Assembly (NCBI RefSeq): GCF_014384985.1
Contig: NZ_JACRSX010000001.1
Coordinates: 372,001-436,000, forward strand
DNA length: 64,000 bases
Reading direction: 5' to 3'
DNA from: Jutongia huaianensis
GTDB taxonomy: Bacteria > Bacillota > Clostridia > Lachnospirales > Lachnospiraceae
Of this stretch, positions 17,492 to 26,563 are shown piece after piece. Numbering within the stretch: the stretch's first letter is position 1; every line of letters begins with the position of its first letter. The translations under genes and the position numbers were made by a program. Under the pieces are notes generated by a model. It saw only the letters and a list, made by a program, of their open reading frames with translations, was not told the DNA's origin and did no database searches.

Positions 17492-20400
17492 CTATCTCTT
17501 GATCTTAATCTTACGTTTCGTACTCCAACCGCTGTAAACGATCTTTCCATCACCGGTTACATTATACGATCTGACTCTTACATAGTAAGTTTTCTTCTTT
17601 TTGAGCTTTTTCAACGTAACGGAGCCGGTATTCCGATATACCATTTTTTTCTTTTTATTTTTGGTAAATTTGCTGTTGGTAGCATACTGCACCTCATATC
17701 CTTTGGCGTTGCTGTCCCTGAACCACCGGACAGTTAATTTTCTGCCCTTTTTGTTGCTGAGAGACGTAATTGCTGTTCCAAGCAGATAATCAGAATCTCC
17801 TAACGAACCACCGGAACCGGTTGAACCGAAGCCGGAGCCTGAGCCGGATGGCTGCCGGGATGCATCCGGAGCCGGTGTTCCTGTCGGTTGTGTAGAAGGA
17901 GCCGGTGCATCTGATGGCTTTGCGGAATCGGAAGGTGCCGGTGTGTCTGTTGCCTTTGGTGATGTGGTCGGATCGGTATCCGGTTTTGTGGTCGGTTTGA
18001 GCGTTGGTTTTGGCGATGCGGTCGGATCATCCCCCTCCGGACATTTGCCCAGTCCGGTTACTGTAAAGGTAATGCAGATCTCATCCCCTTTGCTGATCGG
18101 AATAATCTCGTCTCCCAACGCCTCCTGTGAACGCTCCAGTCCACTGTATGCATCTCTGAACTGCAGACGCCACTGTCCATTCTCATCTATAGTGTAACTG
18201 ATCTTATCCGGATCAAATGTGATCGGAGTTCCATTCACTGTAATCTCATCCACCTGAATATTCATATCAGGATTTTTCTCTTCTTCGGTTACATCCGTAT
18301 CCAGACTCAATACTAAAATGTCCGAGTCAGACCCCTTCACCGTATAAGAAATCTTATATGTCTTATCTCCGCTGACAATCACGGAATCTCCGGTCTTGCC
18401 AAAGGTGGAATCTCCCCAGTCAGATCCGGCATATCCCATGGACATTGTGACCTTTGTAGTCGATACCGGCTCTGACGGTGTTCCGGTTGGCTTTGCACTT
18501 GCAGAAACAATCGGACTGCCTGTCGGCGGTACAACAGGACTACCGGATGGTTCTCCTGTCGGCGGTACTGACGGACCTTCCGACGGCAGACTTCCCTGTA
18601 CTGTCACGGTACAAGACGCTGTCTTGGCACCACTATTGGTTTTTACAATTATAACGGCAGAGCCTGTGCCAACTGCCGTGACAGCTCCACCTGATACAGT
18701 CGCTGCCTTTGTATTGCTTGATGTCCAGGTAACTGTTTTGTCTGTGGCATTCTCCGGCAGGATCGTCTCCTTCAGCTGATATGTTTCACCAACCTTAAGA
18801 GTCACTGCCTTGGCATTTAATGAAACCTCCGTTACTGCCACCGGTTCTACTGTGACGTTGCAGACTGCCTCAAGCCCGCCATCCTTCGATGTTGCTGTGA
18901 TCTTTACCTTGCCATATGCTTTTGCCTGTACCAGACCCTTCTGATCTACGACAGCTACATCCTCATTGTTACTGCTCCAGATCACATCCTTATATTCCGC
19001 ATCCTTCGGATAGATCGTCGCGGTCAGCTGCAGGAAATCTCCGATTGTCATAGTATGTGATGTTACATCCAGTGTAATATTATTCACACCCTGATATACC
19101 TTGACCGGACAGCTCTTTGTCACACTGCCTGCCATCGCAACGATCTCTGCCTCACCAAGACCAACTGCCTTGACCACTCCATCTTCCACGGTAGCAACCT
19201 CTTCATTGGAAGATGTCCATGTCAGCTCATCAGAAGTATCGACCGGAGTCAACGACGCTGTCAGACGAATGCTCTTGTCCTTAGCAATCTCGATCTTTTC
19301 TTTGCTCAGGGTAATGCCCGTTACCGGAGCATTCAGCGCCTCAAACTTAAATCCATTGTCTGAAGCAAAGGTCTCTGCGTATGTTCCCTTAACGCCGTGG
19401 ATCGTTGTCTTATCTTTATAGGAAAGTGCTGATGCGTCCACAGAGGAAACATTTCTGTTAAAGGTAATGTCGGTCAGCTTCGTACAGTTTGCAAATGCAC
19501 TGGCATTTACCGTTGTAAACTGATATGGAAGGATCACCTTCTGAAGAGCCGGATCCTCATAGAAGCAATACTTCGGAATCACCTTCAGACCCGCTCCCAG
19601 ATCCACATCGGCAAGCACATCGCAATACTGGAATGCTCTTTCTCCCAAAGATTCCAGTGTATTTGGCAAAGTAACCTTCGGCAATGCGATATTGTACTCA
19701 AAAGCATAACTGCCAATAGAAGTCAGACCCTCAGAAAGCTTCACATCTGCCAAAGCTTCACAGTGAGAAAATGCCTTGTCACCAATTGTCTGCACACTTG
19801 CCGGTAATGTAATCTGTGGAAGAGCGGTACAGCCGGAGAATACATCACGGCCAATACTCGACACTTTATTTCCAACGGTCACCTTTGTGAGGGATGTACA
19901 GTTTTCAAAGGCTTCATCCTCAATTGACGTGATGTTATCAGATAGGACAATTTCTTTCAGGGCAGTGCAATCCTGAAAAAGCTCTTTTGATATCTTCTTT
20001 ATATTGTCTGGTATATGAATCTTATCCAGCTTTGTACAATCCTTAAATGCATAATTATCCACCTGCTGAATAACATCTGGCATAATAATATTTTGAAGGT
20101 TTACACAATTCTTAAAACCTCCTTGTTTAATCATTACAACAGTTTGCGGTATTTGAATACTTTCTATGCCAGTGCAACCAGCAAATAAAAATTGTGCAAT
20201 ATGCGTGGTTCCCTTTTCAAAAGTTACAATTTTTAATTTTTCACAATTTTCAAACGGTCCATCCGAGCAATCTCTTCCATTGTCAAACAAAACATGTGCT
20301 GTTTCCAATGACTTTGGAATCTCTACACTGGTAATCGCTGTATTTCGAAATGCAATCTCTCCTATATCTTTTAGTGATTTTGGCATATTGATATCCGAAA

Positions 20401-22690
20401 GCACTGTACAATCAGCAAATGCCCCCGTAGCAATAGAAATAATTGTATCCGCAAGTTCCACTCTTTTTAAATTTACACATTTACGAAAAGCATACCGTTC
20501 TATTGTGGTAACCGTATTTGGTACAGAAATTGTTTCCAATCCGGTACAACCCGCAAATAAAAATTGTGCAATATGCGTGGTTCCCTTTTCAAAAGTTACA
20601 ATTTTTAATTTTTCACAATTTTCAAACGGTCCATCCGAGCAATCTCTTCCATTGTCAAACGAAACATGTGCTGTTTCCAATGACTTTGGAATCTCTATAG
20701 CTGTTAATGCAATTTCCGAAAATGCTGCCCTTCCTAAATCAACTAAATTTTCGGATAGCACAACACTGGACAGATTTGTACATTCTGCAAACGCAGATTC
20801 CTGAATCACTGTCACCGTATCCGGAATTACCACACTCTGCAGATACGTATTCTTCGCAAAGGCATTTTTGCCAATGCCTACTACCGTATAACCATCCAGT
20901 GTATCCGGGATCGTCAGCGCCCTGACATTGCCATCATATTTTGTGATGGTTGCATTTCCGTCATCATCTAATGTATATTCAAAAACTTTCTTCTCCACAT
21001 AAGGTGCCACAAACACCTGGCTGCCATAGGTATTGCCTACGCCGCTCTGCAGACTTGGTGATGTGTAGTACCCTCTTTTCCCCACACGGGAACTGCTGTC
21101 CGGTCTGGTACATGCCGGTACGCAGTTTCCATCTTCAATATGATAGCAAAGCTTCACCGGGCTGTTGGAAGCATCGTAAATTGGCTTCTTTCCGCTTGCC
21201 ATATCATATCCAAATACCTTTACGGAATATCCTGCTTCTGCAAACACATATACCGGCAGATCAATACAGACCTGTGGCTTTTTGCCATCTGTATAAACCT
21301 CCATATCAGGAGTGGTCTTAACCCCGACTTCTCCGTAAACCTTGCCCTCTGCTGCCATTGGTACTTCAACAGAAAAGCTCAGATCACAGGCAGCCTTCAG
21401 CTCTGCCTTTGCGGAAAATCTCCACTGAGGACTGGTATAGTTTGCCAGATGTCTAGGTGCGTGACCCACTTTCTGCTCAACACCTACGACTGCATTTGTA
21501 GTAAATCCTACTGTTGCAGATCCCTTGGCAGAACAAACTGCTTTCACTTCAATCTTTCCTACTTGTGCCACAGGAATGGTTCCCAATGTGATCACAAGAT
21601 CTTTTTTACCTGAAAAGGTAAAGCTTGGATCTACTTTTCCATAAACTGCAAAGCGATATCCGTTTTTATCAATACGATAATCTACCGTAATATCACTGAT
21701 ACTGCAGGTGACGGTTCCGGCACCGATACTCTTTGACACATTAATGCTTTTCACACTTTTAACGCCGGAAATCTTATGCATCCCCTTAACAGTTGTCTGA
21801 TCCTCGTATTCCACCTCGGCTTCCACACCTTCTGCCGGAATAAAATCTGCCAGATCCGCATCAATGACACCCTCTGCATCTACAGACTCCACTGCATCGT
21901 CATACATTACCTTCTCGTTATTGATGATCAGATCATTGCCCTCTTTGGTGATGGATAATGCCTTATATGTATAGGCGATTCCATCTGAATATACGGCAAA
22001 TACATCGCCCTCTTTCAGCTCCACAGAGGTATCATGTACAATGATCTGACCATCCTCCCCTTTATCAAAGGTAACACTTTCCGGTAATTCGATGACATTG
22101 TCTGCAAATTTGTATACATTTTCATGATTCTCATCTACACCGGAAGCATCTAAAACTTTCTTCGCTGACTGCAGCATATTTTGAGATTCTGTTGTCGTAA
22201 TCTCCTGCGATGGTGCAAATTTTCCATCCTGCAAAGCCAGCCATCCCATATCCACGGCAGTCTGGTCATCTCCCGGATATGTCAGATCTGCTTCATCATC
22301 CATGGTATATGTAACATCAGAAGTATCATACCCCATGCAGAAGCTTAATGTGTGTGCAGCAAACTCACGATCCACCGCTGCATCCGGTTCAAACGATTCT
22401 CCTGCTTCCAAATCCACAACACCAAAATAAATTGCCGTCTGGATATCGGAGTAATAGGTCGTCCCAACGATATCCGGATAATAGGTATCCGGCACAAGCC
22501 CCTCTTCCATCTTCATGTCAAATGTCGAGACGAGATTATGGATCCATTCTCCACGGGTCACACTTTCCCCTGCCGCTCTGGCAGACAAAAGACGTTTGCC
22601 CGAAACACCCTGCAGTACCGATACTGACATCAGCATGACAAGGATCATCAGTATGGCCTGCACCTTCCTCCTTTTTTTCTTTTGCTTCAT
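17492..22690 (-). CDS. Giant cell-surface protein: SLH-like, BspA-type leucine-rich repeats, three BIG_2 domains, fibronectin-like C-terminus
   Basis: The 1732-residue protein has a signal peptide (1-40) and a region like S-layer homology modules (about 45-190; TRGEWIHNLVSTF, YSDIQTAIYFGVVD). A beta-rich region follows to about 585. BspA-type repeats (LRR_5; IPDTVTVIQESAFAECTNL) run about 590-1095, and three BIG_2 Ig-like domains about 1120-1363. Two Pro/Thr/Ser linkers enclose another beta domain (about 1413-1550), and an Fn3-like domain with a basic tail forms the end. The ATG at 22690 follows AAAGGAG. BspA-type proteins bind host or matrix ligands, so an adhesin role is likely. No sortase signal is seen. 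Two leucine-rich segments are near-identical duplicates. Confidence 0.85.
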   Translation of the reverse strand: MKQKKKRRKVQAILMILVMLMSVSVLQGVSGKRLLSARAAGESVTRGEWIHNLVSTFDMKMEEGLVPDTYYPDIVGTTYYSDIQTAIYFGVVDLEAGESFEPDAAVDREFAAHTLSFCMGYDTSDVTYTMDDEADLTYPGDDQTAVDMGWLALQDGKFAPSQEITTTESQNMLQSAKKVLDASGVDENHENVYKFADNVIELPESVTFDKGEDGQIIVHDTSVELKEGDVFAVYSDGIAYTYKALSITKEGNDLIINNEKVMYDDAVESVDAEGVIDADLADFIPAEGVEAEVEYEDQTTVKGMHKISGVKSVKSINVSKSIGAGTVTCSISDITVDYRIDKNGYRFAVYGKVDPSFTFSGKKDLVITLGTIPVAQVGKIEVKAVCSAKGSATVGFTTNAVVGVEQKVGHAPRHLANYTSPQWRFSAKAELKAACDLSFSVEVPMAAEGKVYGEVGVKTTPDMEVYTDGKKPQVCIDLPVYVFAEAGYSVKVFGYDMASGKKPIYDASNSPVKLCYHIEDGNCVPACTRPDSSSRVGKRGYYTSPSLQSGVGNTYGSQVFVAPYVEKKVFEYTLDDDGNATITKYDGNVRALTIPDTLDGYTVVGIGKNAFAKNTYLQSVVIPDTVTVIQESAFAECTNLSSVVLSENLVDLGRAAFSEIALTAIEIPKSLETAHVSFDNGRDCSDGPFENCEKLKIVTFEKGTTHIAQFLFAGCTGLETISVPNTVTTIERYAFRKCVNLKRVELADTIISIATGAFADCTVLSDINMPKSLKDIGEIAFRNTAITSVEIPKSLETAHVLFDNGRDCSDGPFENCEKLKIVTFEKGTTHIAQFLFAGCTGIESIQIPQTVVMIKQGGFKNCVNLQNIIMPDVIQQVDNYAFKDCTKLDKIHIPDNIKKISKELFQDCTALKEIVLSDNITSIEDEAFENCTSLTKVTVGNKVSSIGRDVFSGCTALPQITLPASVQTIGDKAFSHCEALADVKLSEGLTSIGSYAFEYNIALPKVTLPNTLESLGERAFQYCDVLADVDLGAGLKVIPKYCFYEDPALQKVILPYQFTTVNASAFANCTKLTDITFNRNVSSVDASALSYKDKTTIHGVKGTYAETFASDNGFKFEALNAPVTGITLSKEKIEIAKDKSIRLTASLTPVDTSDELTWTSSNEEVATVEDGVVKAVGLGEAEIVAMAGSVTKSCPVKVYQGVNNITLDVTSHTMTIGDFLQLTATIYPKDAEYKDVIWSSNNEDVAVVDQKGLVQAKAYGKVKITATSKDGGLEAVCNVTVEPVAVTEVSLNAKAVTLKVGETYQLKETILPENATDKTVTWTSSNTKAATVSGGAVTAVGTGSAVIIVKTNSGAKTASCTVTVQGSLPSEGPSVPPTGEPSGSPVVPPTGSPIVSASAKPTGTPSEPVSTTKVTMSMGYAGSDWGDSTFGKTGDSVIVSGDKTYKISYTVKGSDSDILVLSLDTDVTEEEKNPDMNIQVDEITVNGTPITFDPDKISYTIDENGQWRLQFRDAYSGLERSQEALGDEIIPISKGDEICITFTVTGLGKCPEGDDPTASPKPTLKPTTKPDTDPTTSPKATDTPAPSDSAKPSDAPAPSTQPTGTPAPDASRQPSGSGSGFGSTGSGGSLGDSDYLLGTAITSLSNKKGRKLTVRWFRDSNAKGYEVQYATNSKFTKNKKKKMVYRNTGSVTLKKLKKKKTYYVRVRSYNVTGDGKIVYSGWSTKRKIKIKR
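20181..20325 (-). repeat. 145-bp duplicated segment in the leucine-rich repeats, copy A
   Basis: This segment is identical to 20553-20697 apart from a single base in the part compared. It encodes a stretch including GPFENCEKLKIVTFEKG. It is more AT-rich than the flanking repeats, suggesting a recent internal duplication. Confidence 0.8.
20553..20697 (-). repeat. 145-bp duplicated segment in the leucine-rich repeats, copy B
   Basis: This is the partner of 20181-20325 in the same orientation, offset by 372 bp (124 codons). The duplication unit therefore probably spans several leucine-rich repeats. Confidence 0.8.
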
Positions 22691-22800
22691 TTTGTTCTCC
22701 TTTCGTTGATCATATGAATGTTTTCTATCTTAATCAGCATACCACACTATAGGTTTCATAATCTTTCCGTTTTTTTCACTTTCTAAATAAGCCTCTATAT

Positions 22801-22834
22801 AAAAAAAGCACCGGAAGGTTTGCTCTCCGATACT
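22801..22834 (-). terminator. Terminator after the small zinc-ribbon gene
   Basis: On the minus strand AGTATCGGA pairs with TCCGGTGCT (9 bp with two G-U pairs) and is followed by TTTTTTT. It lies 30 bases past the stop of the 89-residue gene. Confidence 0.65.
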
Positions 22835-22863
22835 TTTTCATTCATTGATAATCTCTATCTCTG

Positions 22864-23133
22864 CTATATCCAGTTATAGTCGCCCCCGGTAACGGCAAGA
22901 CTTAAGAGTTTATCATACTTTTCCACTTCCTCCTCGCCCTGAAGCATCTGCACAAGCTTTGCATCCTCTGTGATCACAGGCATTTCCTCATCCGGACCAA
23001 TCTCCATATCCGGCTCCTCCCCGCAATAGGGACACACAATGCTGGGACCGATCTTGATATCAAGAAAACGGCTTCCACAGCTTTTACACTCATAATATCC
23101 ACATTTTTCTGTTCCATCGGGTACATAAAACAT
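22864..23133 (-). CDS. Small zinc-ribbon protein
   Basis: The 89-residue acidic product has two CxxC pairs (YECKSCGSRF and IVCPYCGEEP), a typical zinc ribbon. An acidic helical C-terminus follows. No membrane segment or signal is present. The family is not recognised beyond the ribbon. It follows the 114-residue hypothetical gene and the histidine phosphatase gene on the same strand, so the three may form one unit ending at the terminator at 22801. Confidence 0.6.
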   Translation of the reverse strand: MFYVPDGTEKCGYYECKSCGSRFLDIKIGPSIVCPYCGEEPDMEIGPDEEMPVITEDAKLVQMLQGEEEVEKYDKLLSLAVTGGDYNWI

Positions 23134-23187
23134 ATCTTTCCCTCGCTTCTATTATAATTTTATTTAAATCTCCCGGCAGCAAAGCTT

Positions 23188-23529
23188 TTATAACTCTTCT
23201 TCCAATTCCTCCACAGCATCCATATATCCTTCCAGCCATTGATTCTGCTGATCGGTATCTGCCGTCTCCTCCACCGGTATGATATCCGCCTGCCGTCTGG
23301 CTGCCTCCAGGCTGTACAGTGTCCCGTCACCGCCGATCACCACCTGCGAACCCTCATCCAATGCCCGGTGATACATCTGCGCATCTTCCATTTCAATAAC
23401 CTCTGCCCCGCCATATTCATCCTCCAGATACACTGTCACCATAGGAATATATCCCTCCGGTCTGCCCTCACAACCAAAGTCTGCCTCATCAATGCGCGTG
23501 ATCGTATATATTATCATATCCTGTTCCAT
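23188..23529 (-). CDS. Hypothetical acidic protein
   Basis: The 113-residue product starts MEQDMIIYTITRIDEADFGC and is strongly acidic. It contains PMVTVYLEDEYGGAEVIEME and ends in EELEEEL. I recognise no family. The ATG at 23529 follows AAGGAG at 9 bases; the in-frame extension to 23601 overlaps the upstream gene and lacks a ribosome site. It starts 13 bases after the stop of the phosphatase gene, indicating cotranscription. Confidence 0.6.
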   Translation of the reverse strand: MEQDMIIYTITRIDEADFGCEGRPEGYIPMVTVYLEDEYGGAEVIEMEDAQMYHRALDEGSQVVIGGDGTLYSLEAARRQADIIPVEETADTDQQNQWLEGYMDAVEELEEEL

Positions 23530-23542
23530 AATTTCATTCTCC

Positions 23543-24082
23543 TTACAGATCAAATTCCAGCAGCGTACAATTATCAATTCCAAATGCCGCAAACTCCTCA
23601 TTGGTCATCTCATAAAAGTATGACTGCACAATACGGGCAATGCCATTATGTGCTACCAGAAGATATGTTTTGCCGGACGGATCATTTTTCAGATCATCAA
23701 TCAGATTATAGATCCGCTGTGCCATCTGTAGCATGGATTCCCCAGTGCCAAAGTGATTGACAAAACATGCTTTTGCTTCGCGAAACTCCTCGCCATTGCG
23801 CGGAGTTCCTTCAAACCGCCCAAAATTCTGCTCCTTTAACCGTGGTTCCATCCGCATGGGAATCCCGGTCTCCTCGCTGATATGACGTGCCGTCTCCGCA
23901 GCACGGATCAGAGGTGAATAGAGAATTTCATCAATCTCATAGCCCGCCTCCCGAATCATTTGACCGGCTTCTACCGCCTGCCGGTGTCCCAGCTCCGTCA
24001 ATGCAATATCTGTGGCACCACATATTTTATTTTCTACATTCCAGAAGGTCTGTCCATGTCTCGTAAAATATAATTTTTTCAT
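23543..24082 (-). CDS. Histidine phosphatase family protein (phosphoglycerate mutase-like)
   Basis: The N-terminal YFTRHGQTFWN motif supplies the catalytic His of the RHG family. The second histidine is in LLVAHNGIAR, and the acid/phosphate-pocket region is EQNFGRFEG. The 179-residue length fits small phosphatases related to CobC and PhoE rather than glycolytic mutase. The substrate cannot be assigned from sequence. The preferred start is ATG 24082, with AAAGGA 12 bases before; an ATG at 24094 lies too close to that site. Confidence 0.8.
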   Translation of the reverse strand: MKKLYFTRHGQTFWNVENKICGATDIALTELGHRQAVEAGQMIREAGYEIDEILYSPLIRAAETARHISEETGIPMRMEPRLKEQNFGRFEGTPRNGEEFREAKACFVNHFGTGESMLQMAQRIYNLIDDLKNDPSGKTYLLVAHNGIARIVQSYFYEMTNEEFAAFGIDNCTLLEFDL

Positions 24083-24149
24083 AATAATCTGCATTCCTTT
24101 CTACTGCCTGCAGGCTTCGGACCGCCCAACCGGTCTTCTGTTTACTCTT

Positions 24150-25031
24150 TTAATCATTACGCAGCTCTGTCAGCATTTCAAAAAAACGCTCCATGGTGGG
24201 AGAAACAAATTTATTCTCATGATAGATCAGCGAGTAATGACGCTTCAGATCCATGTCACGGATCGTAAAAGACCCGATCTGATGCATACGAAGCTGCTTC
24301 TCCAGCATACGTTTCGGCAAAATAGATATCCCCAGACCAATCGATACTGCATTGATCAGTGCTGCCGTACTGGTACTCTCCCATGTGGGTCTGATCTGAA
24401 AATTCTTCAAAGCAAAGCTGGAATCTGCAAGCTGACGAGTACCACTATGAGGCTCCCTCATAAGAAAATGCTCGTTCTTTAAGCTGTCCAGTTCCACATT
24501 CTCCGCTCCTGCCAGCGGATGAAAACGGCTGCATACAGGCACAAGCTCATCATCCAGAAACACCGATGCCTTGAGCTTTTCCGAATGAACCGATCCCTCG
24601 ATCAAAGCAAAATCCAAATGGTTTTCCAGTACATTCTGCTCGATCACATCGGAGCTGTCCACATTCACGTACAGATCCAGTTCCGGATATTCCTTCGTAA
24701 AACGGCTGATCAGCTGCGGCAGAATGCATGAGCCGATACTGATACTGGAACCGATCCGGAGTCTGCCGGAGGTATCCCAGTTTTTCATTTCCGCATCCAT
24801 TTCATCATACAGAGACAGAAGTCTTACTGCATTTGGATACAACTGGCTGCCGGCAGATGTTACGCGGATTCCCCTGCCGCTCCGTTCAAAAAGCTTGGTA
24901 TGATAATATTCCTCCAGCTCCCGTATGGCAAGACTGGTTGCCGGCTGTGTCATGCGGAGTTTTTCTGCCGCTCTGGTAATGCTCTCCTCCTGATAAACCG
25001 TCACAAATATCTTAATATGTTTTAATGTCAT
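24150..25031 (-). CDS. LysR-type transcriptional regulator
   Basis: The 293-residue protein has the LysR N-terminal winged helix-turn-helix (TLKHIKIFVTVYQEESITRA, AAEKLRMTQPATSLAIRELE) and a type 2 periplasmic-binding-like effector domain (about 90-293; ISIGSCILPQLISRF). The ATG overlaps the stop of the upstream flavoprotein gene by 4 bases (ATGA), so the two are translationally coupled. That suggests it regulates, or is coregulated with, the flavoprotein. Family members bind small metabolites. Here the ligand is unknown. Confidence 0.85.
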   Translation of the reverse strand: MTLKHIKIFVTVYQEESITRAAEKLRMTQPATSLAIRELEEYYHTKLFERSGRGIRVTSAGSQLYPNAVRLLSLYDEMDAEMKNWDTSGRLRIGSSISIGSCILPQLISRFTKEYPELDLYVNVDSSDVIEQNVLENHLDFALIEGSVHSEKLKASVFLDDELVPVCSRFHPLAGAENVELDSLKNEHFLMREPHSGTRQLADSSFALKNFQIRPTWESTSTAALINAVSIGLGISILPKRMLEKQLRMHQIGSFTIRDMDLKRHYSLIYHENKFVSPTMERFFEMLTELRND

Positions 25032-26407
25032 TTTGCTTCCTCACCAATAATATGTCTCGCCACATACACACCACTGGCAGATGCATGGGACAGAGAATGT
25101 GTTACGCCGCTGCCATCTCCGATCACATAAAGCCCCTTATGGCAGCTTTCCAGATTCTGATCCAGTTCGACCTCCATATTATAGAACTTTACCTCCACAC
25201 CGTAAAGCAGTGTGTCATCATTTGCCGTACCCGGAGCCACTTTATCCAGCGCGTAGATCATCTCAATGATCCCATCCATAATACGCTTTGGAAGCACCAG
25301 ACTTAAATCTCCCGGCGTTGCCGACAATGTCGGGGTTACAAGATTCTCATGAATACGCTTCTCCGTACTTCGTCTTCCACGCACCAGATCTCCGAAACGC
25401 TGCACGATCACGCCGCCTCCCAGCATATTGGACAGTCTCGCAATACTTTCTCCATACCCGTTGCTGTCCTTAAAGGGCTCGGAAAAATGCTTCGCCACCA
25501 GAAGGGCAAAGTTGGTATTCTCCGTTTTCTTTTCGTCGCCCTCATAGCTGTGACCGTTCACCGTAATAATGCCGTTGGTATTTTCATTGACCACGATTCC
25601 GTTTGGATTCATGCAGAAGGTACGGACACGGTCCTCAAACTTCTCGGTACGGTAGACGATCTTGCTCTCATACAATTCATCCGTCAGATGGGAGAAGATG
25701 ACCGCCGGAAGTTCCACTCGAACACCAATATCTACACGGTTGGAGCTGGTCGGTATCTCAAGCTCCCGACAGACCTTTTCCATCCACTTGCTGCCACTTC
25801 GGCCTACTGACACAATACATTTATCACACTCGTAGGTTTCGCTGTTTTCACAGACAATGCGGTAACCATTTTCTATGATCTCAATGGTTTCCACCGGCGT
25901 ATCAAAGTAAAACTCCATATGATCCTTCATCTGATCGTACAGATTGCCCAGCACAATATAGTTAATATCTGTGCCCAGATGGCGTACCGATGCATCCAGC
26001 AGATTCAGCTTATTCTGCAGGCAGAGCTTTTTGAACTTCGTCCCTGCTGTGGAATAAAGCTGCGTTCCTTCGCCACCGTTTGCCATATTGATCTCATCCA
26101 CATATTTCATCAGCCCGACCGCCTGCTCTTTACCGATATATTCAAACAGGGTGCCTCCGAAATCATTGGTGATATTATATTTTCCATCGGAAAATGCTCC
26201 GGCTCCACCAAAACCACACATGATCGAGCAGCGTTTACAGCCGATACAGCTTTTAATCTTTTTGCCATCAATCGGACATTTCCTCTTTTCCAGAGGATAT
26301 CCCTCCTCAAATACTGCAATCTTACAGTCCGGCTTCTTTTTCATCAGCTCATATGCCGCAAAAATACCTCCCGGACCTGCCCCAATAATTATTACATCAT
26401 ATCTCAT
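25028..26407 (-). CDS. FAD-dependent oxidoreductase, BaiN/GidA-like flavoprotein
   Basis: The product opens with a Rossmann FAD-binding motif, YDVIIIGAGPGGIFAAYELM. A cysteine cluster follows: KRKCPIDGKKIKSC and IGCKRCSIMCGFGGAG. The C-terminus has LYVIGDGSGVTHSLSHASASG, a second FAD contact. The 459-residue length fits the family of uncharacterised FAD dehydrogenases widespread in Clostridia. The cysteines may be redox-active or bind a cluster; this is inference. The ATG at 26407 follows AGGAAG. It is translationally coupled to the LysR gene downstream. Confidence 0.8.
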   Translation of the reverse strand: MRYDVIIIGAGPGGIFAAYELMKKKPDCKIAVFEEGYPLEKRKCPIDGKKIKSCIGCKRCSIMCGFGGAGAFSDGKYNITNDFGGTLFEYIGKEQAVGLMKYVDEINMANGGEGTQLYSTAGTKFKKLCLQNKLNLLDASVRHLGTDINYIVLGNLYDQMKDHMEFYFDTPVETIEIIENGYRIVCENSETYECDKCIVSVGRSGSKWMEKVCRELEIPTSSNRVDIGVRVELPAVIFSHLTDELYESKIVYRTEKFEDRVRTFCMNPNGIVVNENTNGIITVNGHSYEGDEKKTENTNFALLVAKHFSEPFKDSNGYGESIARLSNMLGGGVIVQRFGDLVRGRRSTEKRIHENLVTPTLSATPGDLSLVLPKRIMDGIIEMIYALDKVAPGTANDDTLLYGVEVKFYNMEVELDQNLESCHKGLYVIGDGSGVTHSLSHASASGVYVARHIIGEEAK

Positions 26408-26498
26408 ATGCCCACTTCCTCTCCAAAGGTAATCAATCACGCCCTATTATACACTATTTTGAATGTTTGGAACATAGAGAATTATGAAGTTATTGCAA

Positions 26499-26535
26499 AC
26501 AATAAAACAGGACTGCCTGTGAAGACAATCCCATT
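26499..26535 (-). terminator. Terminator of the ABC exporter operon
   Basis: On the minus strand GGATTGTC pairs with GGCAGTCC (8 bp with two G-U pairs) and is followed by TGTTTTATTGTTT. It lies just after the second exporter gene. Confidence 0.55.
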
Positions 26536-26563
26536 TTTACTATATTTATAAGATATTTCACCT

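Noticed and set aside
20166..20804. 212-codon plus-strand frame with repeated blocks
   Set aside because: Antisense shadow of the duplicated leucine-rich repeats of the giant surface protein; its repeats are explained by the 145-bp duplication.
23239..23760. 173-codon plus-strand frame opposite the phosphatase region
   Set aside because: Shadow of two minus-strand genes; cysteine- and histidine-rich composition arises from antisense reading.
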